Assembly: GCA_019022495.1 (NCBI GenBank)
Contig: JAFEKR010000001.1
Location: forward strand, 4,960,001-5,024,000
Length of the DNA: 64,000 bases
Reading direction: 5' to 3'
From: Epichloe hybrida
Lineage: Eukaryota; Ascomycota; Sordariomycetes; Hypocreales; Clavicipitaceae
The position numbers were made by a program, and so were the translations under genes. Below the pieces are notes generated by a model, which was given only the letters and a program-made list of their open reading frames with translations, ran no database searches and had not been told where the DNA came from. Numbering within the stretch: the stretch's first letter is position 1; every line of letters begins with the position of its first letter. Shown one piece after another: positions 1-13,300 of the stretch.

Positions 1-532
1 TTATTTTAAAAAAAAGGTATTTTCTAAAGTAAGTTTAAAGTAAGTCTTACTAATTATAGTACTAACTTCTTAATAGCTTATTTACTTAGATATATATGAT
101 TTTCTCTTAAAAAGGAAGTAAATATAAAAGTGGGTCTAAAGTGGGTCTAACTAATAATAGTATTAACTTCTTTATAGCTTATTTACTAAAATATATATGA
201 TTTTCTATTAAAAAAAGTATACTTAAAAGTAAGTTTTTAATATTTTTCTAAGAAATAAGCTTAAAAAGTAAGTTTTATTAGTTTTATAAGTTATAATTAA
301 GATTAGTATAGTAATTTAACCTTAATCTATATTTTTAGAAACCTAATATATACTTTTCTAATTATTTAAGTTATTTCTTACTATTAATTTCTAATTACTA
401 AACCTAAATATTAAAAAATAAAAAATAATTACATTTAATTACAAATAATTACATGTAATGTAATGTAATGTGTGAAAGGGGGGTGTAATGTAATGTAATG
501 TAATGTGTAATGTAATGTAATGTAATGCTCTG
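1..532. repeat. TA-rich non-coding DNA with ~100-bp duplication and (GTAAT)n microsatellite
   Basis: No gene is visible. Two similar blocks at about 51-113 and 151-216 share the same order of words (cttcttaatagctta, atatatgattttct) about 100 bp apart, so this is a short, mutated tandem duplication. From about 453 to 528 there is a GTAAT pentamer run broken by a G-rich stretch. Homology to the old Copia copy starts just after this at about 533. The origin of the left part is unknown. Confidence 0.6.
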
Positions 533-1220
533 TTTAGGGGTAATAGTTAGAGCCTTGCTATTACTAGTAGCCTTTGCTCTTATAGAAGGTCTAGATTCCT
601 CTACTATCTTTAACTATAAAAGAAACATTACTAATTTATTATTTTTACTACTAATTAAGCTCCTATATTTACCCGTTACTATTATAAGGTTCTTCTTTTA
701 CATTTTAGGAGCGTTGTTGCTCTAATGAAATTAGAAGATTATAAAAATAGGAAAAACAGAAGAAAAAGCAGTAGAAGTAGTAAAAGTAGTAATAAGAATA
801 AATTACTAGAGATAAAGAAAGTAATAGAAGTTCTAAAAGTAACTAGAAAATAATAGGAAAAGTAATAAGGGAATAATAGGATTTACTACTTCCTATTTTT
901 TATAAAAAGGAGGGAAGGAGGTAATCTCTCTCTCTTACTAATAAGTATAGGGTAAATAGCACTAAGAGTAAAGGGGGCAAAAAACAAGTAGTAAATGCTT
1001 ATAGGGAGAGATTAAAGGTCTATTAGAAAGTAATATATTAAAGGGAATTTATAGGTGTGTTAGCTAGCTTAGCTAAGGTTATTTAACGTTAGGTTCGAAA
1101 TAAATACCTCGTGGCGATAGATTCGGTTAGTTAGTTAGTTTTCTCGTAATAGATAATAAAATTAATAATTAACAATAATATCCTAGATAGATATAACAAA
1201 GTTATATCCCTTAGCCTAAG
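533..1220 (-). mobile_element. Old Copia-type element, minus strand, part 1 (body side of the split)
   Basis: The reverse complement of this stretch matches 1690-2250 inside the complete Copia element, including the leader and start of the gag region. It continues the minus-strand piece at 7835-8307, from which it was separated by insertion of the 6.6-kb element at 1221-7834. Rejoining the flanks across the duplicated CTAAG restores exactly the sequence found uninterrupted around 1660-1700 of the inserted copy. This copy carries about 135 bp (around 910-1040) that the inserted copy lacks. There are no open frames of useful length. It is lost upstream of about 533. Confidence 0.8.
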
Positions 1221-1480
1221 TGTTAATTCCTTCGGATCTTCATTGGTTCAATCGTGGCCAAAGACCGGACCAATTGTGGGTCCGGCGCGATGCACGCAAT
1301 ATAATTAGCTGCATTAATTCGCCACCCCCTCTTTTGCCTCACATATGGATTTCGCCTACTTTCCTAGCATCTAGACTTTCCCTCTTTTCTCTCTCTTTCC
1401 TAGCTAGCTAATTAATTATTATTAACTTTAATTATACGGGATTACCCTTATACCTACGCAGGACCTTAGTATAACTAACA
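1221..1480 (+). repeat. 5' LTR of the complete Copia element
   Basis: It starts tgttaattcc and ends aactaaca. Its outer (left) half keeps GC-rich words such as gtggccaaagaccgg, whereas its inner (right) half is heavily C-to-T/G-to-A mutated relative to the 3' LTR. Confidence 0.93.
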
Positions 1481-4400
1481 CTAATTAGTGGTTAACTTCA
1501 TAACTATAGATAAGCTAGGTATTATAAGAAAAGACATTTCTATAGATACCACTGCCACTACCCCTTATTATACTATAACGGTTATTATAGTAAAGAGGCA
1601 TGACTACATAAGTGTGCTAAAGGAAAAGACTAGAATCCTAGTTACGAGCTTGTTAGGCTTCCAAGGAATTAATCTATTAACCCTTAGGCTAAGGGATATA
1701 ACTTCGTTATATCTATCCAGGATATTATTATTAATTATTAATTTTATTGTCTATTATAAGAAAACTAACTAACTAACCAAATCTATTACCACAAGGCATT
1801 TATTTCAAACCTAACGTTAAATAACATTAGCTAAGCTAGCTAACACACCTATAAATTCCCTTTAACATATTACCTTAAAACAGGAAGTAGTAATTCCTAT
1901 TATTCCCTTATTACTTTTCCTATCATTTTCTAATTACTTTTAGAACTTATATTACTTTTATTATCTCTATTAATTTATTCTTATTACTACTTTTACTACT
2001 CCTACTGCTTTTTCTTCTATTTTTCCTATTTTCGCAATCTTCTAATTTCATTAGAGTAATAACGCTCCTAAAATACAAAAGAAAAACCTTATAATAGTAA
2101 TAGGTAAACACAGGAGCTTAATTAGTAGCAAAAACAACAAATTAGTAATATTCCTTTTATAGTTAAAGATAGCAGAGGAATCTAGACCTTTTAGAAGAGC
2201 AAAGGCTACTAATAATAATAAGGCTCTAACTATTACCCCTAAAAGACCCTAAGAGTATAAGTTACCCTTATGCCTTTAATAGCTTACTTATAACTTCTCT
2301 AGTAATTAGAAAGAATTTATTAAGCTAGATCTAGAGACTACTACATAGCTTAAGCTTAATAACTAAATCACAAGATTCATTAACCTTAGTAAGTATTAAG
2401 GTTAGAGAGATAATAACCTATAGGAATTATTTTAAGAAGACTTTAAAGGCTAGTCTAAAGATACCTTTAAAAGGGCTATAAAGGAAGTTATTAGAGAATT
2501 ATATAATTCTCTATAAGATTATAGCGTTCTTGTTAAGCAAGGCCTAGGATATTTAATCCTAGCATCCCTTAAAGAAGTGCTTTATTAAACTTTAATGCCT
2601 CTTTAGTCACAGGAGAGATTATAAGAGAGACCACAATCTTCCAAACCCCTAGAGCCTTAACATTAACAGCCCTAATAACCTACCCTAGAAATCCACCTTC
2701 CCTAACCCTAAAGACTACGTAAACCTTTATAAGAGCCCCCACAATAATCGCCATTAAATTAATAGCTTTATCCTAATAATTGTTATCAATAACAACTAGG
2801 GGACTGTCATTTATAACAAAATGTGCCTTTATAGTAATTTGCCTCCGAAGATTAGATTATAAAGAAAATCTTAGAGCTTATAAAGATATATAAGGATAGT
2901 AACTACTATAGTAGGAAGCTATATAACTTCTTAATGCTAAAGATTACACTCTTTAAAAATAAGTATAATAGAATTAACCTTCCTTAAATATATTATTAGA
3001 AGGCTTTCCCTATTATATTAATAGGTAATACTAAATAATACTTCCTTAATTACCTCTTTAGAAATAACTATTCCTATAAAGAGATAATTACTTATATTTA
3101 TTAACGCTTTAAGATAGAAAGCAACTAGTAATTCTATTACTACTAATAGAGTAGTATAACATTAAAGAATATAATTAAGAAGAACCCTAATAAAAGCAAG
3201 CTTAATTACCTTAAGATTATATTATTAACCCTTAAGAAGATTTATAAAGAACTATACCCTGCTAAAATAGTAAATACTAAGCTCTATAAGCAAGCCTTAA
3301 ATACTATAGCTAGTATGCCTAAATATTAGATAGTAAAATATATATACTCTCTAGGCTTTAAAAGTCTTACTAGAGACCTTTGTAAGGTAATTACTATTAT
3401 AGAATTAAATAAGAGGCCTTCCTAATACCTTTAGTACTAATAAGGAGACCCTCTAGAGGCTATATTTACTAATTATTAGTATAGATAGTAATTATCCCCT
3501 TACGGCGGAGGAAGTTATTATAGATAGAGCCCTAGGCTAAGCACTAAGCGCTACTTTATATATAGTAAGAGCGGCTAATAGTTCTCTAATTACTTTACTA
3601 AAGAATATTAAAAGGAAAAGGACTACTAGTAAGCTAGTAAAATATATTATACACCCCCTTTAGAGAAGAGATTCTAGGTATTCCTTGCCTCCTATAAAGG
3701 GTAGGATAATAATAAGCCTAATAAAGGCTTAGGTTAGAATTAGGAATTATATCTTTTAGCTTATATAGAAGCTAAAGATAATAATAATAATATAGAGAAG
3801 CTACTATTAATAGTATACCTAAGTATTATATAATTCTTCTACTCTAGATTATAGACTAACTATAACACTACTAATATTAATATCCTCGTAACCCTAAATA
3901 ATCAAGCCTTCTAACACATATTCCTTAGGCAGGAGCTCTATGAGCCATAAGAGTGTAATAAAGGCTTAATTTACTATATCTTTAAAGAACACTATTCTAA
4001 AGAGGTCTTTAGAGGGATTATACCTAATACTAGCGCTATAGGAAAATTAACTATAGGAGAGGCATAAGTAAAGGCTTTATTAAGATTAATACCTTTATTA
4101 AAGGTAACCCCTTATAAACCCTAAATTATTATATTTAGCGCTAGATTAGTAGTTATAAGAGAAATCCTTTATATACCTATAGAACTTAAAGAGCTTAAAT
4201 TCTATGTCCTTAATATAGCTACCCCCTTCCTCTTCTTAATTACTAATATAAATAAAATACAAGTTAAGATTAATAACCTTGCTAACATACTTATCTAAGG
4301 TAATAAGACTATACCTATTATATAATAATAGGGCTATCCTTAGTAGTTACTAGAAGCAAGAGAAATAGTTACCTTTTACCTTTTAGAAGGAGATATCCAT

Positions 4401-7400
4401 TAATTACATTATTAACTTAGTTACCCTTCTATTTAATAACTTGTAAAGATCCTTTACTAAGCTAGTTATAAAGTTAAACACTAGGCAATTAAGGAATTAA
4501 CTAAAGTCTACTACTATTACTAAATACATAGAAAGGCCCCTAGTTAATTCAAGTTTATAATTAAAGATAACTATGAATTTAACTATAAGATCATTGTTAA
4601 TATTATATAGATCGATAGTTAACTAGTACTTTATATCGTTAATTTAGTAATATTATTCTAGGTAGCCTAATTCCTTAATCTAAGGAAGCAAAAAGCTTAA
4701 GATATCTAGGATACTATCCGCAAATGTTAGATTAACACTTATCTCGGACCTCTAGAATGGATTATATATAATACTAGTAATAACTTCGCTTCCGCTAAGT
4801 TTAAGCACTATACTTAACTAATATTAATTAAGACTAATAAGATACTAATTAAAGCTTATAATAGTATTAGAAAGGTTAAGAGATATTACAGACCTTTACG
4901 CTAAGCTTATAACATTATTATAGACTTAATTAGGATAGAACTCACGCTAGAGTAATGCTTTTAAATAGCTATTAAAGTAATTAATAACTCTACAGGCCTA
5001 AATAGTATTATCCTAACCCTACTAGTCTTTAGAGGCTACCTATAAATAATAGATAAGTTACTACTAAGCATCTCTATTATTTAATATACTAAAGTAATTT
5101 ATAAAGCTACTAATAAAGTCTACTACTACCTAGCTTTATAGTAAGTCTACGATGCCCTTAAAGCCTAGAATAGCCCTAATATAGCGCCTATATATTAGCT
5201 ACCCCTATAGGCTAATATATATATATAAAGAGAGAAGGGTAGCTAGCATAGCCCTTATAAGCTACTTACTACTAATAGAGAGACCTATATAGTTAATATG
5301 CTTTATAGCCTAGTAAAGTTTTACTTTATAGTAGTAAAGCCTTACTATAAAGACCTATATATTATAGAGGGACTAAAGTAGCAGGAGATATAGCCTAATA
5401 ATATAGAGGAAGAAGTAATTATATAACTAACTACTACTACTAAAAGAGATTCCTTAATAGAAGAAAGTAAAGAGCTATAGGCACTAGCTAAGAGAAGATA
5501 AGGGAGACTAAGAAAGGCCCTTATAGTCTAATTTATAAGCGTAAAAGAGTCTAAAGAAAAGGCTTATAAAGCCTAGAAGGCCCTAAAGGGAAGCTATTAA
5601 GTTAAAGATTCACTACCTTACCCTAAAGGAATAAAAGCAAGGAAAAGAAAACCTTATAGCCCTAAGAAGAATATTAGCCTAATTTAGCTTTATATACTTA
5701 TAAATAAAGATTAGGAGAAGGCCTTTATTTAAGAAGCTATAGCTAGAGGGATACTAAATATAGCATTTCTTATAGTAAAGGAAGAGGCTAATTAGAACCT
5801 TGCTCTTTAACTCCGCTAAGAAGGGAAGATTATAACCCTAGGAAAACCCTTTAAGTATTCTAATTAAGCTAAGATTAATACTTTATAAGCTTATGATATG
5901 TTTAAATTCGTTAAGTATAACCTAGCAAAGCACAGAGGTCATAGAATCTTTAATTCTTATATAGTTAGAGAGATCAAAGGCAAAGGGACAGACTCGCTAT
6001 ATAAGAAATCCCGCCTTATTATACAAGGCTATAATAATAAAGAAAAGGAATTCATCCTAACGCAATTACTAACAATTTAACAAGCAAGCTAATAACTTAT
6101 TATAGCTATTACTCTATTATTAAGAAAAAGAGGTATTTACCTTTAGATTCGCAATATCACATAAGCCTACACTCAATTGCATATAGTGCTAATGAGGCTA
6201 ATTATTATAAGATTACCAAAGCAAATTACATATCTCTTTCTAGAAGGGACTATAATAAAATTAATCAGACCTCTTTACAGGATCGCAAAGGCTAGAACCT
6301 ACTAGTAGGTAATATACTTCCATTACCACAGGGATAACCTTAATATAATAACCTTAACCTACAATCCCTACTTATTAATTATAACCCTAAATAATAAGAA
6401 TCTCTTTAGTATTATTAGAATATAAACTAATAATATATTAGGACTAAGCAATAATAACTTCTTCTAAAAAGAAGAGAAAGAGCTCTAGAAGGCTAATTTT
6501 ATAGCTAAAGAAAAGTAATAATTAACCGCTAAGAATCCCCTTATCTTCAACGGTTACATCTTAACCTAGAACACTAATAACTTACTAATATTAACCTAGA
6601 AAGGCTAGAGTTAGAAGATTAAGGAAGTTAATCCTTAATCCCTAATAGTAAAGCAAGACTATATAGAATAATAAGCCTAAGGAAGCTATATTATAACTAT
6701 ATATTAACTAGAAGCTTCCTATAACCTATTAATTATAGCTTAACACTAAGAAACCTCTAGGGAAGATATTACACGCCTTAATAAACGCCTTAAGTAGCAG
6801 ATTAAGAATTAATAACGCAGACTATAATACATTCCTTTAGTTCTTAAAGAGGCAAAGCTCTTTGTGTTTATAAATGGATCACTTACTAATCACAAGGATC
6901 TAAGCTTACAGATTAGATATGTGATTATGATTAGCAATGAGATAATATGAGATAATAATACCTTTATTATAAAAGGTAACATTATTACGTATAGCTTAAT
7001 AAAGAGTAAGAGAGTTACTTATAGCACGCTTACCTTTAAGTTATATAGCATGGTTTAAGGCGTAAATATTACCTACGCAATTTCCATAACTTTACATTAG
7101 ATTATAGATTAATTAAAGATACCTTGAATTCCTATGATTCTCTATACTAATTCCTTTTTATTATATAAATATCTTATAAAGCTAGGAACTATAAAGGAGA
7201 AGAGACTAATAATTAATATTATAGCCCTTCGTTAATTATACAAAAGGCATAAGATCTATAAAGTCAGATAGATTAATAGTAACAATAATCCGGCGGATAT
7301 GATAATAAAAGCATCACTGAATTTATTACTTTCCTCTTTAATTAATTCGAACGAATTAATGATTTATATTAAAGGATAGGTAAAGAGACCTATAATATTA

Positions 7401-7574
7401 AGGGATAGGAGCTTAGGCAAGGACTAACGGATTAATTTAATTAACTAATGCCACGATAGCTAATTAAAGCAGCGGATTCCTATTAAGGGATTTACTAGTG
7501 TACACTTTCCTTTAATCTAATTTTTATTATGTTTTTAAGCTCTTTAGCTACGAAGGAAAAAGAGAGACTACTAG

Positions 7575-7834
7575 TGTTAATTCCTTCGGATTTTCATTAG
7601 TTTAATTATAGCTAAAGACTAGACCAATTGTAGGTCTAGCGCGATGCACGTAATATGATTAGCTGCATTAATTCGCCACCCCCTCTTTTACCCCACATAC
7701 GGATTTCGCTTACTTTCCTAGCATCTAGACTTTCCCTCTCTTCTCTCTCTTTCCTAGCTAGCTAATTAACTATCATCGACTTCAATCATACGGGATTACC
7801 CTTATACCTGCGCAGGACCTTGGTGTAACCAACA
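7575..7834 (+). repeat. 3' LTR of the complete Copia element
   Basis: Same length (260 bp) as the 5' LTR. Here the pattern is reversed: the inner (left) half is mutated, while the outer (right) half keeps tgcgcaggaccttggtgtaa. It is followed by the target duplication CTAAG. Confidence 0.93.
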
Positions 7835-8307
7835 CTAAGGGTTAATAGATTAATTCCTTAGAAGCCTAACAAGCCTATAACTAGGATTCTAGTCTCTTCC
7901 TTTAGTACACTTATATAGTCATGCCTCTCTACCGTAATAACCGTTACAGTATAACAAGGGGTAGTAGCAGTGGTGTCTATAGAAATATCTCTTCTTATAA
8001 TACCTAGCTTATCTATAGTTATAAAGTTAACTACTAATTAGTATTAGTTACACTAAGGTCCTACGCAGGTATAAGGGTAATCCTATATAATTAAAGTTAA
8101 TAATAGTTAATTAAATTAGCTAGGAAGGAAAGAGAAAAAAGAGAGGGAAAGTCTAGATGCTAGGAAAGTAAGCGAAACCTGTATATGGGGTAAAAGAGGG
8201 GGTAGTGAATTAATGCAGCCAATTGCATTACATGCATTACGCCGGACCCACAATTTGGTCTGGTCTTTGGCCACGATTAAACCAATGAAGATCCGAAGGA
8301 ATCAACA
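7835..8307 (-). mobile_element. Old Copia-type element, minus strand, part 2 (5' LTR and leader)
   Basis: In reverse complement, 8307 down to 8042 is an LTR of the same family as 1221-1480, and 8041 down to 7840 is the leader, matching 1481-1685. It is the 5' end of the old copy whose body lies at 533-1220. The TA-rich gap 8308-8408 holds nothing recognisable. Confidence 0.85.
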
Positions 8308-8408
8308 ACTATATTAAAATAATAAAAAATAATATTAGTAATTAAGTATAAATTTACTTATAGCTTTTTATTAAGTTACTAACTTTTCCTTTTCTTATTT
8401 AGAGTAAA

Positions 8409-8675
8409 TGTCAGGAGCACGGAGGCTAGGGAGCTATAGATAGGACAGTCACATAATAAAGCCCTTAGATAAGCCTTAAGTTATATAAATAACTAAGTAG
8501 CTACTAGATAGCTATATATATATAGTAAGGTATTTAGATAAGGACTACCTATAAGGGATATAAGAGGTTAGAGTTTAAGACCTTTATATACCTACCCCTA
8601 AGTAATAGCTCTCTAGCTATAACTAAGAACCTTAGCCTTTACTTTATTTTTATCTCTCTTACTATAGTTATAATA
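8409..8675 (+). repeat. 5' LTR of Gypsy copy A
   Basis: It aligns end to end with the LTRs at 15592, 23148 and 28809. The outer edge (ggagcacggaggctaggga) is intact; the inner part is RIP-mutated. Confidence 0.88.
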
Positions 8676-10092
8676 AGTTAAACTCTTAAACCCTTTAAGA
8701 AAAATAAACTATTAGCTAGATTTAAATATAAAGAAGCTATAGAATATTTACTTAAAATACACTTATACTACCTAGTAAGGAAGCCCTAACTTTATAGCGC
8801 CTAAGTAGTAACTAAAATACCCTAACTATAGAATATAAAAGGGTATAGTAAACACTACCTAATTAATATAGTAATACTAAATCTAGTAATAATAATAATC
8901 TAGATAAGCTATAGAGGTAATATAAGGTTATATAAGCTAAGCTATAAAATACTTATATAAGAAAGAAGATCTTAGATATAGAAGTATAGCTTAAGAAAAT
9001 AAAAGTAAACCTATAATTAGCTAGATTAGGTAAAGAATCTATAACTACCCCTTAGATAAATATATAAAGAATTCCCCTATTTCTAGATTTCTTACCTAAT
9101 ACTAAGTTTATAATAAATATATACTTATAAAGCTTTATTAAGATATAGTATAAGGTACTTAGAAGCTACTAGGATATTACTAAATCTAAGGTAAAAAAGT
9201 AATTAGTCTTTTTAATCTTTCCTAAGACTTTAGATAAAGATAAAAGTAAAATTACCTAATTAAATTCCTATATACTTAAGGATAGTAATTTTTCTAAATA
9301 GCTTAAATAATATTATAAGAAAGTATATAGTTAGCTAAGAGTTTCTAATATCTTAAAGCTATCTATAGGGTTAAGGTAAAAAGGCTAAAGTAATAATAAT
9401 ATTTATATTAAATAATTATAATAAAAACTATAATAAGAAAGGTAAGAATAATAAGAGATAATACTTTAGCTCCCTTATAGATAACTTATAGTAAAGCTTA
9501 TAGTAACCTAATATAAGCTAGAAACTATTTAAGTACTATTAATATAATAGCCTTAGATATAGTGTAAATAGATATAATATAGTAAATTACTTAATTTATA
9601 AAAGTAGTAAGTATATTACTAAGAAGTATAAAGATAGTAGTAATAAAACCTTAGACTTAAATAAGATTTTAATTAATTTAGCTTAGGCCTAGAATAATAG
9701 TCTTACTATAGAAAAACCTATAGATAAGAGAATAAGAATATAAGTATTCTTATAGTAAGATAACTACTAGTTAATAGTACTAGCACTATTTAATATAAGT
9801 ATAAAGTATTTAATAATTTACCCTAAATTATTATTAAAATAAAACTAGAAAAAAATAAAAAAAGTAAAGATAATACTAGAAAGTATAAGTAAGCATAAGA
9901 TCTTATACTAAGGAATCTTATATAAACTAGTTAAAGTAAAAGATAGTATAGGCTATATAAAGGTTTACTAAGTTAGCTACTATATTACTAATATAGGAGA
10001 GGGTATACTTCTAGGGATAGACTAGACCCTAGAGTATAAACCTATAGTAATAGACTAGAAGTAAGGTTTCTAGAGGTTTCCTATAACCTAGG
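8409..10092 (+). mobile_element. Gypsy copy A, part 1 (5' LTR and gag side)
   Basis: It begins with a 267-bp LTR (8409-8675, TGTCAGGAGCACGG...) and continues with gag-side sequence co-linear with Gypsy B from 15860 to about 17530. It stops at the duplicated CTAGG (10088-10092), where Copia C is inserted, and resumes at 24624. All frames are destroyed by TA-rich mutation. Confidence 0.88.
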
Positions 10093-10379
10093 TGTTAGTA
10101 TCACAGGGTATTGAATTCAATATAACAAGGTTGTGAGCCCGAAGAATAGTATTATCATTGATTATCTATTCTAGGCTATGTTATGTGTGTAAAAAGAGAA
10201 GTTAAAAGCTAGAATCTGCAATAAAAGAGGAGAAAGGGGGCCGCGCGTTTGTAGCCCTATATTTTCCTAGCTAATTAACAGGCTAGGTTACGAGTTACGT
10301 GTAGGGCCCGCGCGTGGCCTAAGCTTTTGCTAGGTAATTACGGCTATGATGCGCGATTAATATTACCTTTGTTCTAACA
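10093..10379 (-). repeat. LTR of Copia C (left end)
   Basis: 287 bp, tgttagtatc...ttctaaca. A GC-rich core (gggggccgcgcg; gggcccgcgcg) stands out from its TA-rich surroundings. The outer left edge is better preserved than the same bases in the right LTR. Confidence 0.9.
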
Positions 10380-13300
10380 CTAGAACCTCTCTCTTTTAAT
10401 ATAATTATTAACGCGTAATATTAATCATAGAAATGAAAAAGAAAGGCAAATTAATGATTTAATTAATAGGGGATATAAGGAAAAGAACTTATAGCCTATC
10501 TTAGTATATAGTAGCTAATAAAAAGAAAAATAATAATCTTACTTAGCCTATAAGCCTATATAAGAATAAGTAAGTCCCTTCTAAATCCCTTTCTTTTCTT
10601 AAAATAATATATATCCCACGCTATAGCATATATATAACATCTTCCCCTTTCTAATATAATACCTTTCTTCTCCTATATACTACTACTAATTTCTATAGTT
10701 TACTAGGAGAGCCTAGTAGGCTAGTGTAGCTATAGCCGCTAGGGATATTAACTATAGGGGCGTAAATCCCTTATGTATTACTATCTTATCCCTATAACTA
10801 CCCTCCTAGAGAATTATATTTCCTCTTACCACACGTGTATTATACGTAGGTAACCTATCCCTTTATCTAGATAGTTATCTAGTTAGTTAAGATAAAGCTC
10901 TTAAGGGCCTTATTAAGTAATACCTTTATAAAGGTATTAGCTAGGTTATCTTCCCTATTAATCTATTAGATTTTATAGAGTTCTTAGTGTTTATATAATT
11001 ATTAAAGAGCTATAATATTAATTATTAGGTATTTCTCTTTTATTATACTAAGCTTAACTAGGCACTTATGTAAGGAGTATAAATCCGTATATATAATAAC
11101 TAGGATCTTTAGGAGCTTTAGTTATTTAGTAACTAGGTTTAAGGTTATTATAATTATATAAGCTATATTAATACTAGCTACTATACTATAAACCTCTAAG
11201 GTAAGCACACTTTATATAACTCTTTTACTCTTTATTAAGCTAAAGTACATAATATTACCTTTAATAGTAAATTTACTATTAGTGTAGTCCTTATTAGCTA
11301 GGATAAGTACATATCCTAGTTATAAAGATAGGTCCTAGTTATTAGTAAATAATCTATTTATAAAAGCAAAGAGCTTTACTTTCTTAAGGTTAATTAGGAT
11401 AAATATTAGGCCTCTTTCTAGGTAATCTATCTACTACTTTAGGTAGTGATTAAGGGCTTTTATATCCTCTAGGGTTAGCTCTTAGTGCTATATAGTAATA
11501 GATAGATTAAAGCAAGCCTCTAGTTAGCATATTAAGGTAATATAAGCGCCTTAGGCCCTTTACTTAATGTATTTACGCTTTAAATTAATTATTAGAACTA
11601 ATTCTAACTTATTACTCTATCCCTTCTACTATATCTTAATAGCATTATTCTCTAGCGTAATAATGCCTCTGTTAAACATAAGGGGATTATCCTAGGTTAG
11701 GAATTGCTTTAGCTTTATATTAAAGCCTATAGTAACTAGTTAAGTCTCTTCCTTCTTAGAGAACTTCTTATCTAATAAGCTAAGGGTATTATTAGTTTGC
11801 ATTCTAATGTATGTAAAGTTAGGGCTTTCCTTTATAGTTATAAGCAAGTCAGGATTATATATAGAGGTTTCTATCTAAAGGTTCTCTCTATAATACTTAT
11901 AATATGTAACTCACTAATACGTTTTAGCTTTTACAAGCTTGTAAAGAGGCTTTATAACCTTAAAAATCATACTAGGCAGGTAAAGGTGCCGTATCTAAAT
12001 TAGCAAGCATGCTAGGATTAGCCACTCTAGGAATATACAGGCCTATACATACGCCTAATAGATATTACATAGCTAGATAAGAAATTTCCTTAATCTTACT
12101 AATAGGGCTATCGCGAGGATAAGATATTAGCTTGCTTATTAAATTATTAGGGCTTATATAAGAATAGCCTGTTTCCCTTTATTCTTATATCCTTAGATCA
12201 TAAGGCGTAACTTTTCGTAGGGTTTTGTTATCTTACCTTTAATCTTATTAATAATTTAGGAATTAAAGATTTAAATCCTACTATGCTTCTCCTTATTAAA
12301 TATAATAAATTTAAATATACCTTACTTAATTAGGGCATTAATTTCTGCTTTTATTAACTATTTAAAAGGTTTGCCTAGGGTCCTAATAACTCCTTCCTTA
12401 TATAGCTTAATAGTAAGGGCTAAGTTACTATATTCTTTCGCTAATAGGAAGGTATTAGTCTCTTAAGGCATTATAGAAGGGTTTTTTTAGGGCCTTCCAC
12501 ACCTACGCTTTAGTAGTATTACTAGCACTATATTCTTATCTTAGGCCTCTTGCCTTTCCTCCTTTTCCTCTCTGCTAGGCTTTGCTATCTTCTTTATACT
12601 AGGATTACTATAGTAAGGCTTAATAGAGGTTAACCTAAAGGTTTTTAGGCCTCTAGGTATATTAAGCATATAGCTCTCTCTAGTTATTACTAGTAGCTTA
12701 TATAGGCCTACCTATCCCTTACTTTCTTACTAGACTTAGACCTTTAATCTAAGCAGTAGGTTAAGGGTCTTTAAGGTATCTAGGCTATTATATTTAGTAA
12801 GGGCCTTATTAACCTTCCTAATAGTATAAAGCCTCTTAATCTCTTTAGTAGCCTTCTATACTATAATTACATACTATATAATATTAGGTAATAGTAAGGA
12901 TTTATTTATTATATATAAGTAAGCTCTAAAGATAAGGAGGGTTAGGATAAGGCTATTAGGGCCTTAATTACTATTTATAGGGTAGTAGGTTTAGGTGTTA
13001 TAGGATATTTATGCCTAATTATATTATAGGCCTTTTAGAGTAGCCTATAATACCTTTTAACCTTCCTAATACTATAGTATGCCTTAATAGGGACTTCCTT
13101 AATTAAAAGTAATATTAAAGCTACACATTATCTAAATTTATTACTATAGAAGTTTGTTCTAGTATCTATAATAATAAAATCCAGAGGGCCTAGATAAGCA
13201 TTTATCTAGCACATCTAGAGGGCTTCCTAGGTTATTTTCTTAGAGATATCTTTAAGGAATTTCGCTATATTAAATACTATAGCCACATTTATAGCGTAAA

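Larger units (their letters stand above)
1221..7834 (+). mobile_element. Complete Copia LTR retrotransposon (Ty1/copia), RIP-inactivated
   Basis: Two 260-bp LTRs (1221-1480 and 7575-7834), each starting TGTTAATTCC and ending AACA, are flanked by the 5-bp target duplication CTAAG (1216-1220 and 7835-7839). A primer-binding-site-like stretch ctaattagtggtta follows the 5' LTR. Translating through stops in the plus direction gives Copia order: integrase about 4560-5080 (match to the fungal IRKCWINTYLGP-type core), reverse transcriptase about 5880-6540 (KSRLIIQGYN, DITQAYTQS-like) and RNase H about 6690-7350 (reads like LFVFTDGS, then a GNII-type segment). Every domain is broken by TAA/TAG, many at expected Gln or Trp codons. 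It inserted into an older copy of its own family in the opposite orientation. Confidence 0.92.

Noticed and set aside
450..530. Telomere repeat
   Set aside because: The unit is GTAAT, not TTAGGG, and it lies next to a transposon rather than at a chromosome end.
1488..1772. Small open frames in the first 12 kb (for example 525-725, 1488-1772, 5898-6080)
   Set aside because: They are pieces of Copia leader, gag or reverse transcriptase left between RIP stops, not genes.
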